Part shown: positions 1-8,886 of the stretch, in pieces
Layout: every line of letters begins with the position of its first letter
Position numbering within the stretch: position 1 is the stretch's first letter
Position numbers and translations under genes: made by a program
Assembly (NCBI GenBank): GCA_021814615.1
Contig: JAKAHZ010000009.1
Coordinates: 1-48,993 of the forward strand
Length of the DNA stretch: 48,993 nt
DNA from: Nitrospirota bacterium
GTDB taxonomy: Bacteria; Nitrospirota; UBA9217
Reading direction: 5' to 3'
The notes under the pieces: model-generated
Seen by the model: only the letters and a program-made list of their open reading frames with translations
What the model was told of the DNA's origin: nothing
Database searches by the model: none

Positions 1-327
1 ATCGGACAGACCGTGGTGGTGAAAGACCAGGCGGTCCTCGCCGTCGAGGCGATCGAAGGCACGGACGAGGCGATCCGGAGAGGCGGCAGGCTCTGCAGGG
101 AAGGGGCGGTGGTGGTCAAGATCTGCAAACCCCAGCAGGACCTTCGATTCGACCTTCCCGCCACCGGCCTGAAGACGATTACCAGCATGACGGAAGTCAA
201 GGCAGTGTGCCTTGCCATTGAAGCGGGCAAAACGATCATGATCCAGCAGCAGGCGGTCGTGGAAGCCGCGAACGCAGCCGGGATCGCGATCGTGGCGCTC
301 GATGATTCGGGCTCCCTCCCGCGCTGA
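1..327 (+). CDS. lpxI: UDP-2,3-diacylglucosamine pyrophosphatase LpxI, C-terminal part
   Basis: Only the last 108 codons are present; the reading frame is open from base 1, so the start lies outside the window. LpxI hydrolyses UDP-2,3-diacylglucosamine to lipid X and UMP on the cytoplasmic face of the inner membrane, replacing LpxH in many bacteria. The visible part matches the LpxI (former DUF1009) C-terminal domain: GQTVVVKDQAVLAVEAIEG at the start, GTDEAI, then KPQQDLRFDLPATG and a tail rich in small residues. It ends at a TGA 15 bases before the next gene and is followed by gnnA-like, gnnB-like and lpxB genes, which fits a lipid A operon. The product name is fairly certain despite truncation. 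Confidence 0.9.
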   Translation: MGQTVVVKDQAVLAVEAIEGTDEAIRRGGRLCREGAVVVKICKPQQDLRFDLPATGLKTITSMTEVKAVCLAIEAGKTIMIQQQAVVEAANAAGIAIVALDDSGSLPR

Positions 328-342
328 CCGGGAACGAAGGCA

Positions 343-1293
343 ATGAACAGGATACGAACAGCGGTCATCGGTGTCGGATATCTCGGCCGTTTCCATGCCG
401 AAAAGTACGCCTCCCTCCCGGAGGCGGAACTGGTCGGCATTGCCGATCCCGATCGTGAGCGGACCGGACCTCTGGCGAAAACCCTGAATACCCGCGCCTT
501 CGATGACGGGATGGAACTTCTCGGCAAGGTGGACGCGGTCAGCATCGTGGCGCCCACGGTCCTGCACCATCGCCTTGCATTGCCCTTCCTCCGCGCGGGA
601 ATCCATGTGCTGCTCGAAAAACCGATCGCCGTCACGCTCGATCAGGCGGATGAGTTGATCCGGGAGGCGGAAAAGGCAGGCGTGGTTCTGCAGATCGGTC
701 ATATCGAACGGTTCAATCCCGCGATCACGGCGCTCAAACCGCTCGTCGCGTCGCCCCGGTATATACAGGCGGAGCGCTGCGCGCCCTTCACGCCCCGGTG
801 TACGGATGTGAACGTCGTCCTGGACCTGATGATCCACGATCTGGACATCGTCGCCGATCTGGCCGATTCAGCGCCGAAACTGGTGAGCGCTGCGGGAGCT
901 TCGGTCATCACACGAGAGATCGACAGCGCATCGGCGCGCATCGTCTTTGCCAACGGCACGATCGCCGATGTGGAGGCGAGCCGGATCTCGGATGAGAAGA
1001 AGCGCATCCTGAGAGTATTCGACTCCGAACGGCTGTGCACCGCCGATTATCAAACCCAGACTGCGCAGGTTTCATCGCGGGGGACCGGCCCGGTTCAGGG
1101 ATTCGAGAGCCAAACGGTCCCTACCGAGCGGAAAGACACGCTTCTCGAAGAAATCCGTGACTTCCTGCGCTGCATCCGCACTGCCGGACAACCGCGCGTT
1201 TCGGGTCGCGAAGGCAGGAATGCCCTTGCCCTTGCCCAGCTCATTACGCGCAGCATCGAGACGGGGAATACGGATTTTATTCCTGTCGCTTAA
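343..1293 (+). CDS. gnnA: Gfo/Idh/MocA oxidoreductase, probable UDP-GlcNAc 3-dehydrogenase (GnnA-like)
   Basis: A 316-residue Gfo/Idh/MocA oxidoreductase. The N-terminal Rossmann motif GVGYLGRFH is at residues 10-18, the family EKP motif at 92-94, GHIERFNP near 119-126, and a conserved-looking His in MIHDLDI at about 165. In Acidithiobacillus and Leptospira, GnnA oxidises C3 of the GlcNAc in UDP-GlcNAc and GnnB transaminates it, giving the UDP-GlcNAc3N used to make amide-linked lipid A. Here the gene lies between lpxI and lpxB and is followed directly by a DegT aminotransferase, the same pairing. The ATG is preceded by GGAACGAAGG. Substrate assignment rests on context; a general Gfo/Idh role in another sugar pathway is possible. 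Confidence 0.75.
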   Translation: MNRIRTAVIGVGYLGRFHAEKYASLPEAELVGIADPDRERTGPLAKTLNTRAFDDGMELLGKVDAVSIVAPTVLHHRLALPFLRAGIHVLLEKPIAVTLDQADELIREAEKAGVVLQIGHIERFNPAITALKPLVASPRYIQAERCAPFTPRCTDVNVVLDLMIHDLDIVADLADSAPKLVSAAGASVITREIDSASARIVFANGTIADVEASRISDEKKRILRVFDSERLCTADYQTQTAQVSSRGTGPVQGFESQTVPTERKDTLLEEIRDFLRCIRTAGQPRVSGREGRNALALAQLITRSIETGNTDFIPVA

Positions 1294-1317
1294 GACTTGA
1301 GAGGAGCTTACACGCCA

Positions 1318-2415
1318 ATGACCGTTCCCATGGTTGATCTGAAGATCCAGTACGAGGCCATGAAACAGGAAATCGATCAGGCCCTTCAGACGGTGATCGG
1401 CAGCACGGCATTCATCCTGGGCCCCCAGGGCAAGGCGCTCGAACAGAGTATCGCGGCCTACCACGGCGTCAAATACGGCGTCGGCGTCGCATCGGGCACC
1501 GATGCGCTCCATCTGGCGCTCCGCGCGGCAGGCGTCGGCAGTGGCGACGAGGTGATCACCACGCCATTTACCTTCATTGCCACGGCAGAAGCGATTTCCT
1601 ACGTGGGCGCTGTGCCCGTATTTGTCGACATCCGTCCCGATACCTTCAACATCGATGCGACCCAGATCGAGAAACGCATCACGAAGAAAACGAAGGCAAT
1701 TCTGCCGGTGCATCTCTACGGACACGCAGCGGACATGAAGACGATCGGGGAAATCGCCCGGAGCAGCAAACTCACGGTGATCGAGGATTGCGCGCAGTCC
1801 TTCGGCGCCGAGCTTGGAGGGAAGCGGACCGGCTCCTTCGGCAGCATCGGGTGCTTCAGTTTCTTTCCGAGCAAGAACCTGGGGTGCTACGGCGACGGCG
1901 GCATGGTGATCACCGACGATGAATCGGTTGCAGGACGGCTCATGAGCCTCCGGAACCACGGCAGCAAGGTACGGTACTATCATGACGAGGTGGGTTACAA
2001 CAGCAGGCTCGACGAGATCCAGGCGGCGATCCTGAACATCAAGATGAATCATATTGACGCTTACAATGCGGGAAGGCGTAAAGCCGCGGCGTGGTACTCG
2101 AAGTTCCTGTCCCGGCCCGGCGTTGTCACGCCTGTCGAACTCGCGGGTTGCAAGCACGTGTTCCATCAATATACGATCAGGGTGGCCAACCGCGATGCGG
2201 TCAAGAAGCGGCTCGACGAGGCAAAGATCTCGAATATGATCTATTATCCCGTGCCCTGTCATCTGCAGGCGGCATACCGCGACCTGGGCATGCGCCCGGG
2301 CAGCCTGCCGGTCGCGGAACAGGCCGCTGCCGAGGTGCTCTCGCTGCCCATGTATCCCGAATTGACGGAAGAGCAGGTACGCTCCGTTGCCGACGGAGTG
2401 CTGAAGGCGCTGTAG
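1318..2415 (+). CDS. gnnB: DegT/DnrJ/EryC1 aminotransferase, probable GnnB
   Basis: A 365-residue PLP-dependent sugar aminotransferase of the DegT family. The start is placed at ATG 1318 (MTVPMVDL) because GAGGAG lies 11 bases upstream; an upstream TTG in frame is less likely. Visible signatures are GTDALHLAL near residue 60, the EDCAQSFGA PLP-pocket segment near 156, and the Schiff-base lysine in FFPSKNLGCYGDGGM at about residue 186. Paired with the preceding oxidoreductase inside the lipid A operon, it most probably transaminates UDP-3-keto-GlcNAc to UDP-GlcNAc3N. DegT enzymes also act in O-antigen sugar synthesis, so the specificity is inferred from position rather than read from the sequence. 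Confidence 0.77.
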   Translation: MTVPMVDLKIQYEAMKQEIDQALQTVIGSTAFILGPQGKALEQSIAAYHGVKYGVGVASGTDALHLALRAAGVGSGDEVITTPFTFIATAEAISYVGAVPVFVDIRPDTFNIDATQIEKRITKKTKAILPVHLYGHAADMKTIGEIARSSKLTVIEDCAQSFGAELGGKRTGSFGSIGCFSFFPSKNLGCYGDGGMVITDDESVAGRLMSLRNHGSKVRYYHDEVGYNSRLDEIQAAILNIKMNHIDAYNAGRRKAAAWYSKFLSRPGVVTPVELAGCKHVFHQYTIRVANRDAVKKRLDEAKISNMIYYPVPCHLQAAYRDLGMRPGSLPVAEQAAAEVLSLPMYPELTEEQVRSVADGVLKAL

Positions 2416-2432
2416 TTCTTGGCGTCGGGACT

Positions 2433-3572
2433 ATGAAAAAGATCCTGATCATCGCCGGCGAAGCGTCGGGAGACCTGCACGGGGCAAACCTCGTCAAAGA
2501 GCTGCTCCGGCAGGATCCGTCGCTCAGGATTTTCGGGGTCGGCAGCAGGAACATGCGGGAAGCCGGCGTGACCATGCTGGCCGATGCTTCGGCGATCTCG
2601 GTGGTCGGAGCCACGGAAGTGCTGACGCACATCGGCGCGATCTACGGTGTCTACGCTAAGCTGAAACGGTTTCTGCGCCAAGAACGGCCCGATCTGCTGA
2701 TCCTTATCGATTTTCCCGACTTCAATCTTCTCGTCGCCAGAACGGCGCGAAAGCTCGGGATCCCCATAGCGTACTATATCAGCCCCCAGGTCTGGGCCTG
2801 GCGCAAGGGAAGGGCGCGGAAGATCGCGAAACTGGTCCGCGCGATCATGGTGATCTTTCCCTTCGAGGTGGATATTTACCGGCGCGAAGGGGCTGATGTG
2901 CGTTTTGTGGGCCATCCTCTGGCGGACGTGGTTTCGTCGAGCCTGAGCAGGGAGGAAGCGAGGGCCGCTCTGGAGCTGCATCGGGACCGGAAGACCGTGG
3001 CGCTCCTGCCGGGCAGCAGGCGAAAGGAGATCTCCAATCTTCTGCCGGACATGCTTGCCGCAGCGAAGCTCCTGCAGGAGCGGTTCAATGATGTGCAGTT
3101 CGTTCTTCCCGTTGCGTCGACGCTCGATCCCGTGTTTGTCAAGAGCTACCTAGCGGCATCGGGTGTGCCCGTAACGCTGGTGGACGGCCGGGTGTACGAC
3201 GTTCTCCGGGCCGCCGACGCCGCCATCGTGACCTCGGGCACAGCGACGCTCGAGACCGGGCTCATGGCCGTGCCGATGGTGATCGTGTACCGCATATCCA
3301 GGATTTCCTACGCCATCGGCAGGATGATCATCGACGTGAAGAATATCGGCCTCGTGAACATCGTTGCAGGCAGGACCGTGGTCCCCGAACTGATCCAGGA
3401 TCAGGTGACGCCCGCCGCAATCGCCGCAGCCATCGGCGAGGTGCTTGCCGACCCCGGCCGGGCCGCCGCAGTGCGGGCGGACCTGGAGCGTGTCCGCGGT
3501 CAGCTGGGACAGGGCGGCGCATCGAAGCGGGCCGCCGCCATCGTGCGGGAACTGCTGGCAGCCGCCGGGTAA
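2433..3572 (+). CDS. lpxB: Lipid-A-disaccharide synthase
   Basis: A 379-residue GT19 enzyme that joins lipid X and UDP-2,3-diacylglucosamine into the beta-1,6-linked lipid A disaccharide at the inner membrane. Family signatures are GEASGDLHGA at residues 9-18, the hydrophobic PQVWAWRKGR segment near 118, and LPGSRRKEI near 192. The chosen start ATG 2433 gives the usual family length; the frame is open further upstream but that part lies inside gnnB and is not protein-like. It is 17 bases after the gnnB stop and 5 bases before msbA. If the GnnA/B assignment is right, its substrates would carry amide-linked acyl chains. Confidence 0.96.
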   Translation: MKKILIIAGEASGDLHGANLVKELLRQDPSLRIFGVGSRNMREAGVTMLADASAISVVGATEVLTHIGAIYGVYAKLKRFLRQERPDLLILIDFPDFNLLVARTARKLGIPIAYYISPQVWAWRKGRARKIAKLVRAIMVIFPFEVDIYRREGADVRFVGHPLADVVSSSLSREEARAALELHRDRKTVALLPGSRRKEISNLLPDMLAAAKLLQERFNDVQFVLPVASTLDPVFVKSYLAASGVPVTLVDGRVYDVLRAADAAIVTSGTATLETGLMAVPMVIVYRISRISYAIGRMIIDVKNIGLVNIVAGRTVVPELIQDQVTPAAIAAAIGEVLADPGRAAAVRADLERVRGQLGQGGASKRAAAIVRELLAAAG

Positions 3573-3577
3573 GGGCT

Positions 3578-5323
3578 ATGGACATCTATAAACGGCTCTT
3601 CATCTACCTGAAACCCTACAAACTGCGCCTGTTCTGGGCCGCGGTCTTCATGCTGCTTACCAGCGCCATGATCGCAGCGCAGACCTATCTGATCAAACCC
3701 ATCCTCGACAAGGTCATCATCGGCAATGATATCAATCTGGGGCTTCTCCTCCCGCCGGCGTTGATCATCGTGGCCGTGCTCAAGGGCATCGCCTGGTATG
3801 CCCGGGACTATTATATGGGCTATGTGGGCCAGAAGGTGGTCAACGACATCCGCGACCAGCTCTACGCCCATATCCAGAGCCTTTCCTTCTCCTATTTCAC
3901 GAAAACCCCCACGGGCGTCATCATGTCGCGGATCGTGAACGACGTGAACCTTGTCCAGGGCGCGCTGACCCGGGCGCCGTCGAGCCTCATCCAGGGCGTG
4001 CTGACCATTGCTTCGCTCCTCGGCTATATCTTCTGGCTCAACTGGAAGCTTGCTGCCTTCTCGGTCGTGGTGCTGCCGCTGGCCGGCATTGCCTTCTCCA
4101 AGTTCAGCAAACGGTTCCGCCAGGCGAGCACGCAGATGCAGGAGCATATCGGCGACCTGACGATGCACCTGCACGAGACCATCGGCGGGATCCGCATCGT
4201 CAAGGCCTTCGGCATGGAGGACTACGAGAGCAAGCGGTTTCAGGCGAGAAACCGCGATCTCTTCAACACGCTTATGCGTTCGATCAAGACGAGCGCCCTG
4301 TCCCATCCCGTCATGGAGGTGCTCTCCATGGTGGGAACGGCGTTCGTCATCCTCTACGCGCTCTATGCGATCATCGTCTGGAAGACCATGACGGTGGGAG
4401 AGTTCTTCTCCTTCCTGGGCGCATTGGTCTTCTTCTTCCGGCCCCTCAAGGACCTGAACGGGATCAATAATGTGGTGCAGGACGGCATCGCCGCCGCCAA
4501 GCGCATCTTCGAGGTGCTGGATACAGAACCCGAGATCAGGAATGCCGACGGCGCCGTTGCGGTGCCCAAGACATTCTCCTCCATTGAATTCAGGGATGTT
4601 TCGTTCCAATATGACAGCACGCCGGTGCTCAAGGACATCTCGCTCACCGTCAAGGCGGGGGAAACGATCGCCATCGTGGGCAAGAGCGGCGGCGGCAAAA
4701 CCACGCTGGTCAACCTGATCCCGCGGTTCTACGACGTGACGGACGGCGCGATCCTGATCGACGGCATCGATGTGCGGCAGGCAACGCTCGCATCGCTCCG
4801 CGGAAGCACGTCCATGGTGACGCAGCAAACGATCCTGTTCAACGACTCGGTGCGGAACAACATCGCCTACGGCCAGGCAGGGCAGTCCCTGGATGAGGTG
4901 ACGGCCGCAGCCCGGGCCGCCTATGCCGACGGGTTCATCAGCCTTCTTCCGGAAGGCTACGACACGGTGATCGGCGAATCGGGGGTAAAGCTTTCCGGGG
5001 GCCAGCGCCAGCGTGTCGCCATCGCCCGCGCTCTTCTCAAGAACGCCCCCATCCTGATCCTCGACGAAGCCACGTCGGCCCTGGACAGCGAATCTGAGCG
5101 TGAGGTGCAGAACGCCCTGGACACTCTGATGAAGGGACGGACAAGCTTCGTCATCGCCCACCGGCTCTCGACGATCATGAATGCCGATCGGATTATCGTG
5201 CTCAAGGACGGGCGGATCGTGGAGGTCGGTCACCATCAGGAGCTGCTGGCCCGGGGAGGAGAGTACAAAAACCTCTACGATCAGCAGTTCCGCGACGAGC
5301 CGCAGGCGAAGGGGGATGCCTGA
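3578..5323 (+). CDS. msbA: Lipid A export ABC transporter, permease/ATP-binding protein MsbA
   Basis: A 581-residue half-transporter with an N-terminal six-helix ABC exporter domain (about residues 1-310) and a C-terminal ATPase. Walker A GKSGGGKTT is at about 368-376, the signature LSGGQRQR near 472, Walker B ILILDEATSALD near 492-503, and the switch His follows in VIAHRLSTI. MsbA flips core-lipid A across the inner membrane as a homodimer. Location directly after lpxB and before an acyltransferase and waaA strongly supports MsbA over another ABC exporter. Its stop TGA overlaps the ATG of the next gene by one base, so translation is likely coupled. Confidence 0.93.
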   Translation: MDIYKRLFIYLKPYKLRLFWAAVFMLLTSAMIAAQTYLIKPILDKVIIGNDINLGLLLPPALIIVAVLKGIAWYARDYYMGYVGQKVVNDIRDQLYAHIQSLSFSYFTKTPTGVIMSRIVNDVNLVQGALTRAPSSLIQGVLTIASLLGYIFWLNWKLAAFSVVVLPLAGIAFSKFSKRFRQASTQMQEHIGDLTMHLHETIGGIRIVKAFGMEDYESKRFQARNRDLFNTLMRSIKTSALSHPVMEVLSMVGTAFVILYALYAIIVWKTMTVGEFFSFLGALVFFFRPLKDLNGINNVVQDGIAAAKRIFEVLDTEPEIRNADGAVAVPKTFSSIEFRDVSFQYDSTPVLKDISLTVKAGETIAIVGKSGGGKTTLVNLIPRFYDVTDGAILIDGIDVRQATLASLRGSTSMVTQQTILFNDSVRNNIAYGQAGQSLDEVTAAARAAYADGFISLLPEGYDTVIGESGVKLSGGQRQRVAIARALLKNAPILILDEATSALDSESEREVQNALDTLMKGRTSFVIAHRLSTIMNADRIIVLKDGRIVEVGHHQELLARGGEYKNLYDQQFRDEPQAKGDA

Positions 5324-5967
5324 TGCGGGCGCGGGTGCTTTCCCTGATAGGATGGTTCCTGATCTCCCTCTGGAGCATGACGCTCCGCGTCAGGTTTGTG
5401 AAACGCGAGATACCGGCGGGCCTGAAGGATGGAGGCAGGAATATCATCTATGCATTCTGGCACGGCAGGCAGTTCCTCCTGTTCTACACGCACCGGAATT
5501 CCCATGCGGTCATTCCGGCAAGCGAGAGCAGGGACGGCGAGATCCAGGCCGGTATTCTCAAGCGCTTCGGGTTCGACGTCGTGCGGGGATCGAGCAAGCG
5601 GAAGGGCGAACGGGCGCTCCTGGGGTTGGTGGACGCCCTCCGGAACGGCAAGGACATCGCTCTGGCGGTGGACGGGCCCCGCGGGCCGATCTATGAGGTA
5701 AAGCAGGGGATCACCTACCTCGCGGGAAAACTGGACAAGCCGATCGTTCCGGTCGTCATGGCGGCCCGGGGCCGGTGGATCCTCGAAAAAATCTGGGACA
5801 AGTACCTGCTGCCGCATCCTTTTACCCGGTGCATCGTTCTCTACGGCGAACCGGTCATCGTGAACGGCACATCGGCGGAGGAACTGGAAAACAAGCGCGG
5901 AGAACTCACGGCCGCGCTGAACAAGATCATGGACGAGGCGGACCGGATCGCGGCCGCCGGAAGGTGA
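5323..5967 (+). CDS. DUF374 lysophospholipid acyltransferase-family protein
   Basis: A 214-residue membrane-associated protein of the DUF374 group in the lysophospholipid acyltransferase superfamily. An N-terminal hydrophobic segment covers about residues 5-22, FWHGRQ is near 45-50 (a variant of the catalytic H-x4-D block), SESRDGE near 67-73, and DGPRGP at 117-122. The gene is wedged between msbA and waaA with a one-base overlap to msbA, so it probably acts on lipid A or its precursors, perhaps as a secondary acyltransferase. No LpxL/LpxM gene is in the window. DUF374 proteins in similar operons are usually left without a precise function, so no gene symbol is given. Confidence 0.85.
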   Translation: MRARVLSLIGWFLISLWSMTLRVRFVKREIPAGLKDGGRNIIYAFWHGRQFLLFYTHRNSHAVIPASESRDGEIQAGILKRFGFDVVRGSSKRKGERALLGLVDALRNGKDIALAVDGPRGPIYEVKQGITYLAGKLDKPIVPVVMAARGRWILEKIWDKYLLPHPFTRCIVLYGEPVIVNGTSAEELENKRGELTAALNKIMDEADRIAAAGR

Positions 5968-5976
5968 GCAGGCGTC

Positions 5977-7239
5977 ATGTACGGCTTGTATAATTTCCTT
6001 CTGCTCTCGCTGTCAATTCTCCTGTCCCCCTATATCCTGTTCAAGCTCGCCACCGTGCCCAAGTACCGCGGCGGGTTGACGCAGAAGTTCGGCAGGGTGC
6101 GCAAGGGCGTGCTGCGGCGGGTACAGGGGACGCGTCCCATCTGGGTCCATGCCGTCTCCGTCGGCGAGGTTATGGCCGCCCATCCCCTCGTGCGGGAACT
6201 GCGGAAGAAATATCCCGGCAAGAAGATCATCCTCTCCACGGTCACGATAACCGGCAATTTCACGGCAAAGCAGCGTGTGCCCGAAGCGGACGCGGTATTC
6301 TATTTTCCCTTCGACTACCCCTGGGTCGTGCGGCGCGTGATCCGGAAGATCAATCCCGCGGCGGTTCTGATCGCCGAGACCGAGCTGTGGCCGAACTTCT
6401 TCCGGGAACTGAAGCGCCAGGGCATCCCGTCGGCGCTGATCAACGGCAGGATCTCGCCCCGCTCTCACGGCAACTATCTCCGCTTCCGGTCCTTCTTCTC
6501 CCAGGTCTTCGAAAATGTGACGCTCTTCTGCATGCAGTCAGATGCGGACGCCGAACGAATCAAAAGCATCGGCGCGGATCCCGGCCGGGTGATGGTGACG
6601 GGCAATTTGAAATTCGACCAGAAGATCCTTCCCGTGCAGGCGCCGCCGGTGACCATTGCGCCGGGGCGACGGGTCATCACCGCGGGAAGCACGCACCGGG
6701 GTGAAGAGGCGATCCTGCTGGAGATCTTCGTACGGCTGCGGAAAAAATACCCCGATCTGGTGCTGATCATCGCTCCGCGCCATCCCGAGCGGTTCGAGGA
6801 AGTGGGCGGCCTGATCACGAGCAGCGGGTTCGAATGCCAGCGGAGAACCAGGCTCAAGGGAACGGTGAAGGATGTTCTGCTCCTGGATACGATCGGCGAG
6901 CTGCGCGCCTTCTATGCGGTCTGCGACATCGCCTTCGTCGGCGGCAGTCTCGTCAAAGTGGGCGGCCACAACCTCCTGGAACCGGCGGCCATGAGGAAAC
7001 CGGTCGTCTTCAGCAAGTACATGTTCAACTTCAAGGAGATCTCCGAGGCCATAGCGAACGCCGGCGGCGGCGTGATGGTCAGGGACAAGGAAGACCTCTA
7101 TGTCCAGTTCGACGCCCTGCTTGCCGACCGGGCACGGTCCGCGGAGATGGGGGAGCGGGCCTACCAGGTCATTGCAGCAAATTCCGGCGCGACGGCCAGG
7201 ACAATCGAAGCGGTGCAGGGACTGATCGGTGGTCTTTGA
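5977..7239 (+). CDS. waaA: 3-deoxy-D-manno-octulosonic acid (Kdo) transferase
   Basis: A 420-residue GT30 Kdo transferase that adds one or more Kdo residues from CMP-Kdo to the lipid A precursor. It has an N-terminal membrane anchor (about residues 4-24), then the GT-B N-domain with IWVHAVSVGEVMAAHPLV near 50-66, where the Glu of GE is the family's catalytic base. The C-terminal domain includes TAGSTHRGEE, APRHPERFEEV and FVGGSLVKVGGHNLLEPAA near 320-340. Length is normal. It is 9 bases after the DUF374 gene and 22 before lpxK. Whether it adds one or two Kdo units cannot be told from sequence alone. Confidence 0.95.
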   Translation: MYGLYNFLLLSLSILLSPYILFKLATVPKYRGGLTQKFGRVRKGVLRRVQGTRPIWVHAVSVGEVMAAHPLVRELRKKYPGKKIILSTVTITGNFTAKQRVPEADAVFYFPFDYPWVVRRVIRKINPAAVLIAETELWPNFFRELKRQGIPSALINGRISPRSHGNYLRFRSFFSQVFENVTLFCMQSDADAERIKSIGADPGRVMVTGNLKFDQKILPVQAPPVTIAPGRRVITAGSTHRGEEAILLEIFVRLRKKYPDLVLIIAPRHPERFEEVGGLITSSGFECQRRTRLKGTVKDVLLLDTIGELRAFYAVCDIAFVGGSLVKVGGHNLLEPAAMRKPVVFSKYMFNFKEISEAIANAGGGVMVRDKEDLYVQFDALLADRARSAEMGERAYQVIAANSGATARTIEAVQGLIGGL

Positions 7240-7261
7240 TGCCCGATATATCGAAGAGGTG

Positions 7262-8302
7262 ATGTACGGACGGAAACGGTCGGCTCTGCTCGAACTAATT
7301 CTTTCCGTCCTGTCCATGCCCTACCGGTTCGCCGTGGCCCTCAGGGATTGGGGATACCGGTCGGGAGTCCTGCGAACGAACAGGCTTCCCTGCAGGGTCA
7401 TATCGGTCGGGAACCTGACCCTGGGAGGCACGGGCAAAACGCCGGCAGTGATGGCCGTGGCCGAGGTGCTGCTCCGAAAAGGGAGGAAGCCCTCGATCCT
7501 GAGCCGCGGATACGGACGATCTGCCGGCGATGCGGTCACCGTCGTGTCCGACGGGAAGGGAGCGAAGGCCGGCGTCGCGCAATCGGGGGACGAACCTGCG
7601 TTGATGGCCGCGCGGATGCAATCCGTTCCGGTGATCGTCGGCAGGGACCGCTTTGAAGCGGGGATGACGGCCGTTCAGCGGTTCCATCCTGATACGGCGA
7701 TCCTGGATGACGGTTTTCAACACCGGCGGCTCAAGAGGGATGTGGACATCGTTCTGATCGACGCCTCGGATCCCTTCGGGAACGGAAAGCTATTTCCCGC
7801 AGGGATCCTGCGGGAACCCTTGGCATCGCTCAGACGGGCGAGCCTCGTACTGATCACCCGGACGGATATGGCAGCTGACCTGCGGGGCCTTAAGGAACAG
7901 ATCGCCCGGTTCACGAAGGCGCCGTTGGTTTCCTCGCGCCACGCGCCTGCATACCTCTACGATACGGCGACAGGAGAGGAGAAACCGCTGACCGCGTTGC
8001 GCGGAACGGCGGTCTTTGCTTTTGCCGGGATTGCGCGGCCGGCTGCTTTTCTTCGCCTTCTCGCCTCCCTCGGCGCCGATGTCCGCGGACGGTCGGTCTA
8101 TCCCGATCATTATGCCTATGCAAAGGACGATCTTGCGGACCTCTTTCAACAGGCCGTTGACTGCGGAGCGGTCCTCGTGGTGACCACGGAAAAGGACAGT
8201 GTGAAGCTTGCCGGCATGGCGCCTGAAGGCATCTGGGCGCTTCGGATCGATCTCGAAGTGGCTGAGCGGGATACCTGGGAAAGGGTCATCACCGGAGCAT
8301 GA
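7262..8302 (+). CDS. lpxK: Tetraacyldisaccharide 4'-kinase
   Basis: A 346-residue LpxK that phosphorylates the 4' position of the lipid A disaccharide using ATP. The unusual P-loop GNLTLGGTGKTP lies around residues 48-60, followed by ILSRGYGR, a GDEPALMA segment, and ILDDGFQHRRLKRD, which is diagnostic for the family. Start ATG 7262 follows GAAGAGG at close spacing; an in-frame GTG at 7229 would overlap waaA and lengthen the N-terminus by 11 residues, so it is less favoured. The last four bases form an ATGA overlap with gmhB. Confidence 0.95.
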   Translation: MYGRKRSALLELILSVLSMPYRFAVALRDWGYRSGVLRTNRLPCRVISVGNLTLGGTGKTPAVMAVAEVLLRKGRKPSILSRGYGRSAGDAVTVVSDGKGAKAGVAQSGDEPALMAARMQSVPVIVGRDRFEAGMTAVQRFHPDTAILDDGFQHRRLKRDVDIVLIDASDPFGNGKLFPAGILREPLASLRRASLVLITRTDMAADLRGLKEQIARFTKAPLVSSRHAPAYLYDTATGEEKPLTALRGTAVFAFAGIARPAAFLRLLASLGADVRGRSVYPDHYAYAKDDLADLFQQAVDCGAVLVVTTEKDSVKLAGMAPEGIWALRIDLEVAERDTWERVITGA

Positions 8303-8886
8303 AAAAAGCGGTTTTTCTGGACAGGGACGGAACGGTCAACGTCGAGGTCGGCTACTTGAGCGACCTGAGACAGCTGCAGCTTCTTCCCGGAGCAGGCCGG
8401 GCCGTTGCCCGGCTCAATAACGCCGGTTTCCTCGTCGTCCTTATTACGAACCAGTCCGGCGTTGCGCGGGGATACTTTTCAGAATCCTTCGTGCACGATA
8501 CCCACGACCTCCTGAAACAGATGCTGGCTGCAGAAGGCGGCCGTCTCGACGGCGTGTATTATTGTCCTCATCATCCCCGTTCCGGGAATTCCCCCTATAC
8601 CCGGGAATGCGACTGCCGCAAACCGGCGACGGGTCTTCTGGACCGCGCTTCGATGGACCTGGGCATCGATCTCTCACAATCCTATATGGTCGGCGACAAG
8701 TGGAGCGACGTGGAACTCGGCCAGCGGGCCGGCTGCCGCTCCATCCTCGTCCGAACAGGATATGGGGCGGACGAGCCCGGAAGCGTGCGGCCCCCGCAGA
8801 TCAAAGAACCTGATCATGTCGCGGACGGGCTCGAAGAAGCGGTAACGTGGATCCTGGACAGGGACAAGGCCGACGATGAAGCTTGA
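8299..8886 (+). CDS. gmhB: D-glycero-D-manno-heptose-1,7-bisphosphate 7-phosphatase
   Basis: A 195-residue HAD-family phosphatase in the ADP-heptose pathway. HAD motif 1 is DRDGT at residues 8-12, motif 2 is ITNQSG near 49-54, and the distal VGDKWSD is near 131-137. The zinc-binding pattern of GmhB is intact: CPHHP at 89-93 and CDC at 104-106, which separates it from histidinol-phosphatase relatives lacking the loop. It starts at an ATGA overlap with lpxK and overlaps waaF by 11 bases. The other ADP-heptose genes (gmhA, hldE) are not in this window. Confidence 0.93.
   Translation: MKKAVFLDRDGTVNVEVGYLSDLRQLQLLPGAGRAVARLNNAGFLVVLITNQSGVARGYFSESFVHDTHDLLKQMLAAEGGRLDGVYYCPHHPRSGNSPYTRECDCRKPATGLLDRASMDLGIDLSQSYMVGDKWSDVELGQRAGCRSILVRTGYGADEPGSVRPPQIKEPDHVADGLEEAVTWILDRDKADDEA

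Noticed and set aside
3500-5236. Minus-strand open frame of 578 codons opposite msbA
   Set aside because: It is a shadow of a GC-rich coding gene: no family motif, biased composition of His, Asp and Arg, and msbA on the other strand has all ABC motifs.
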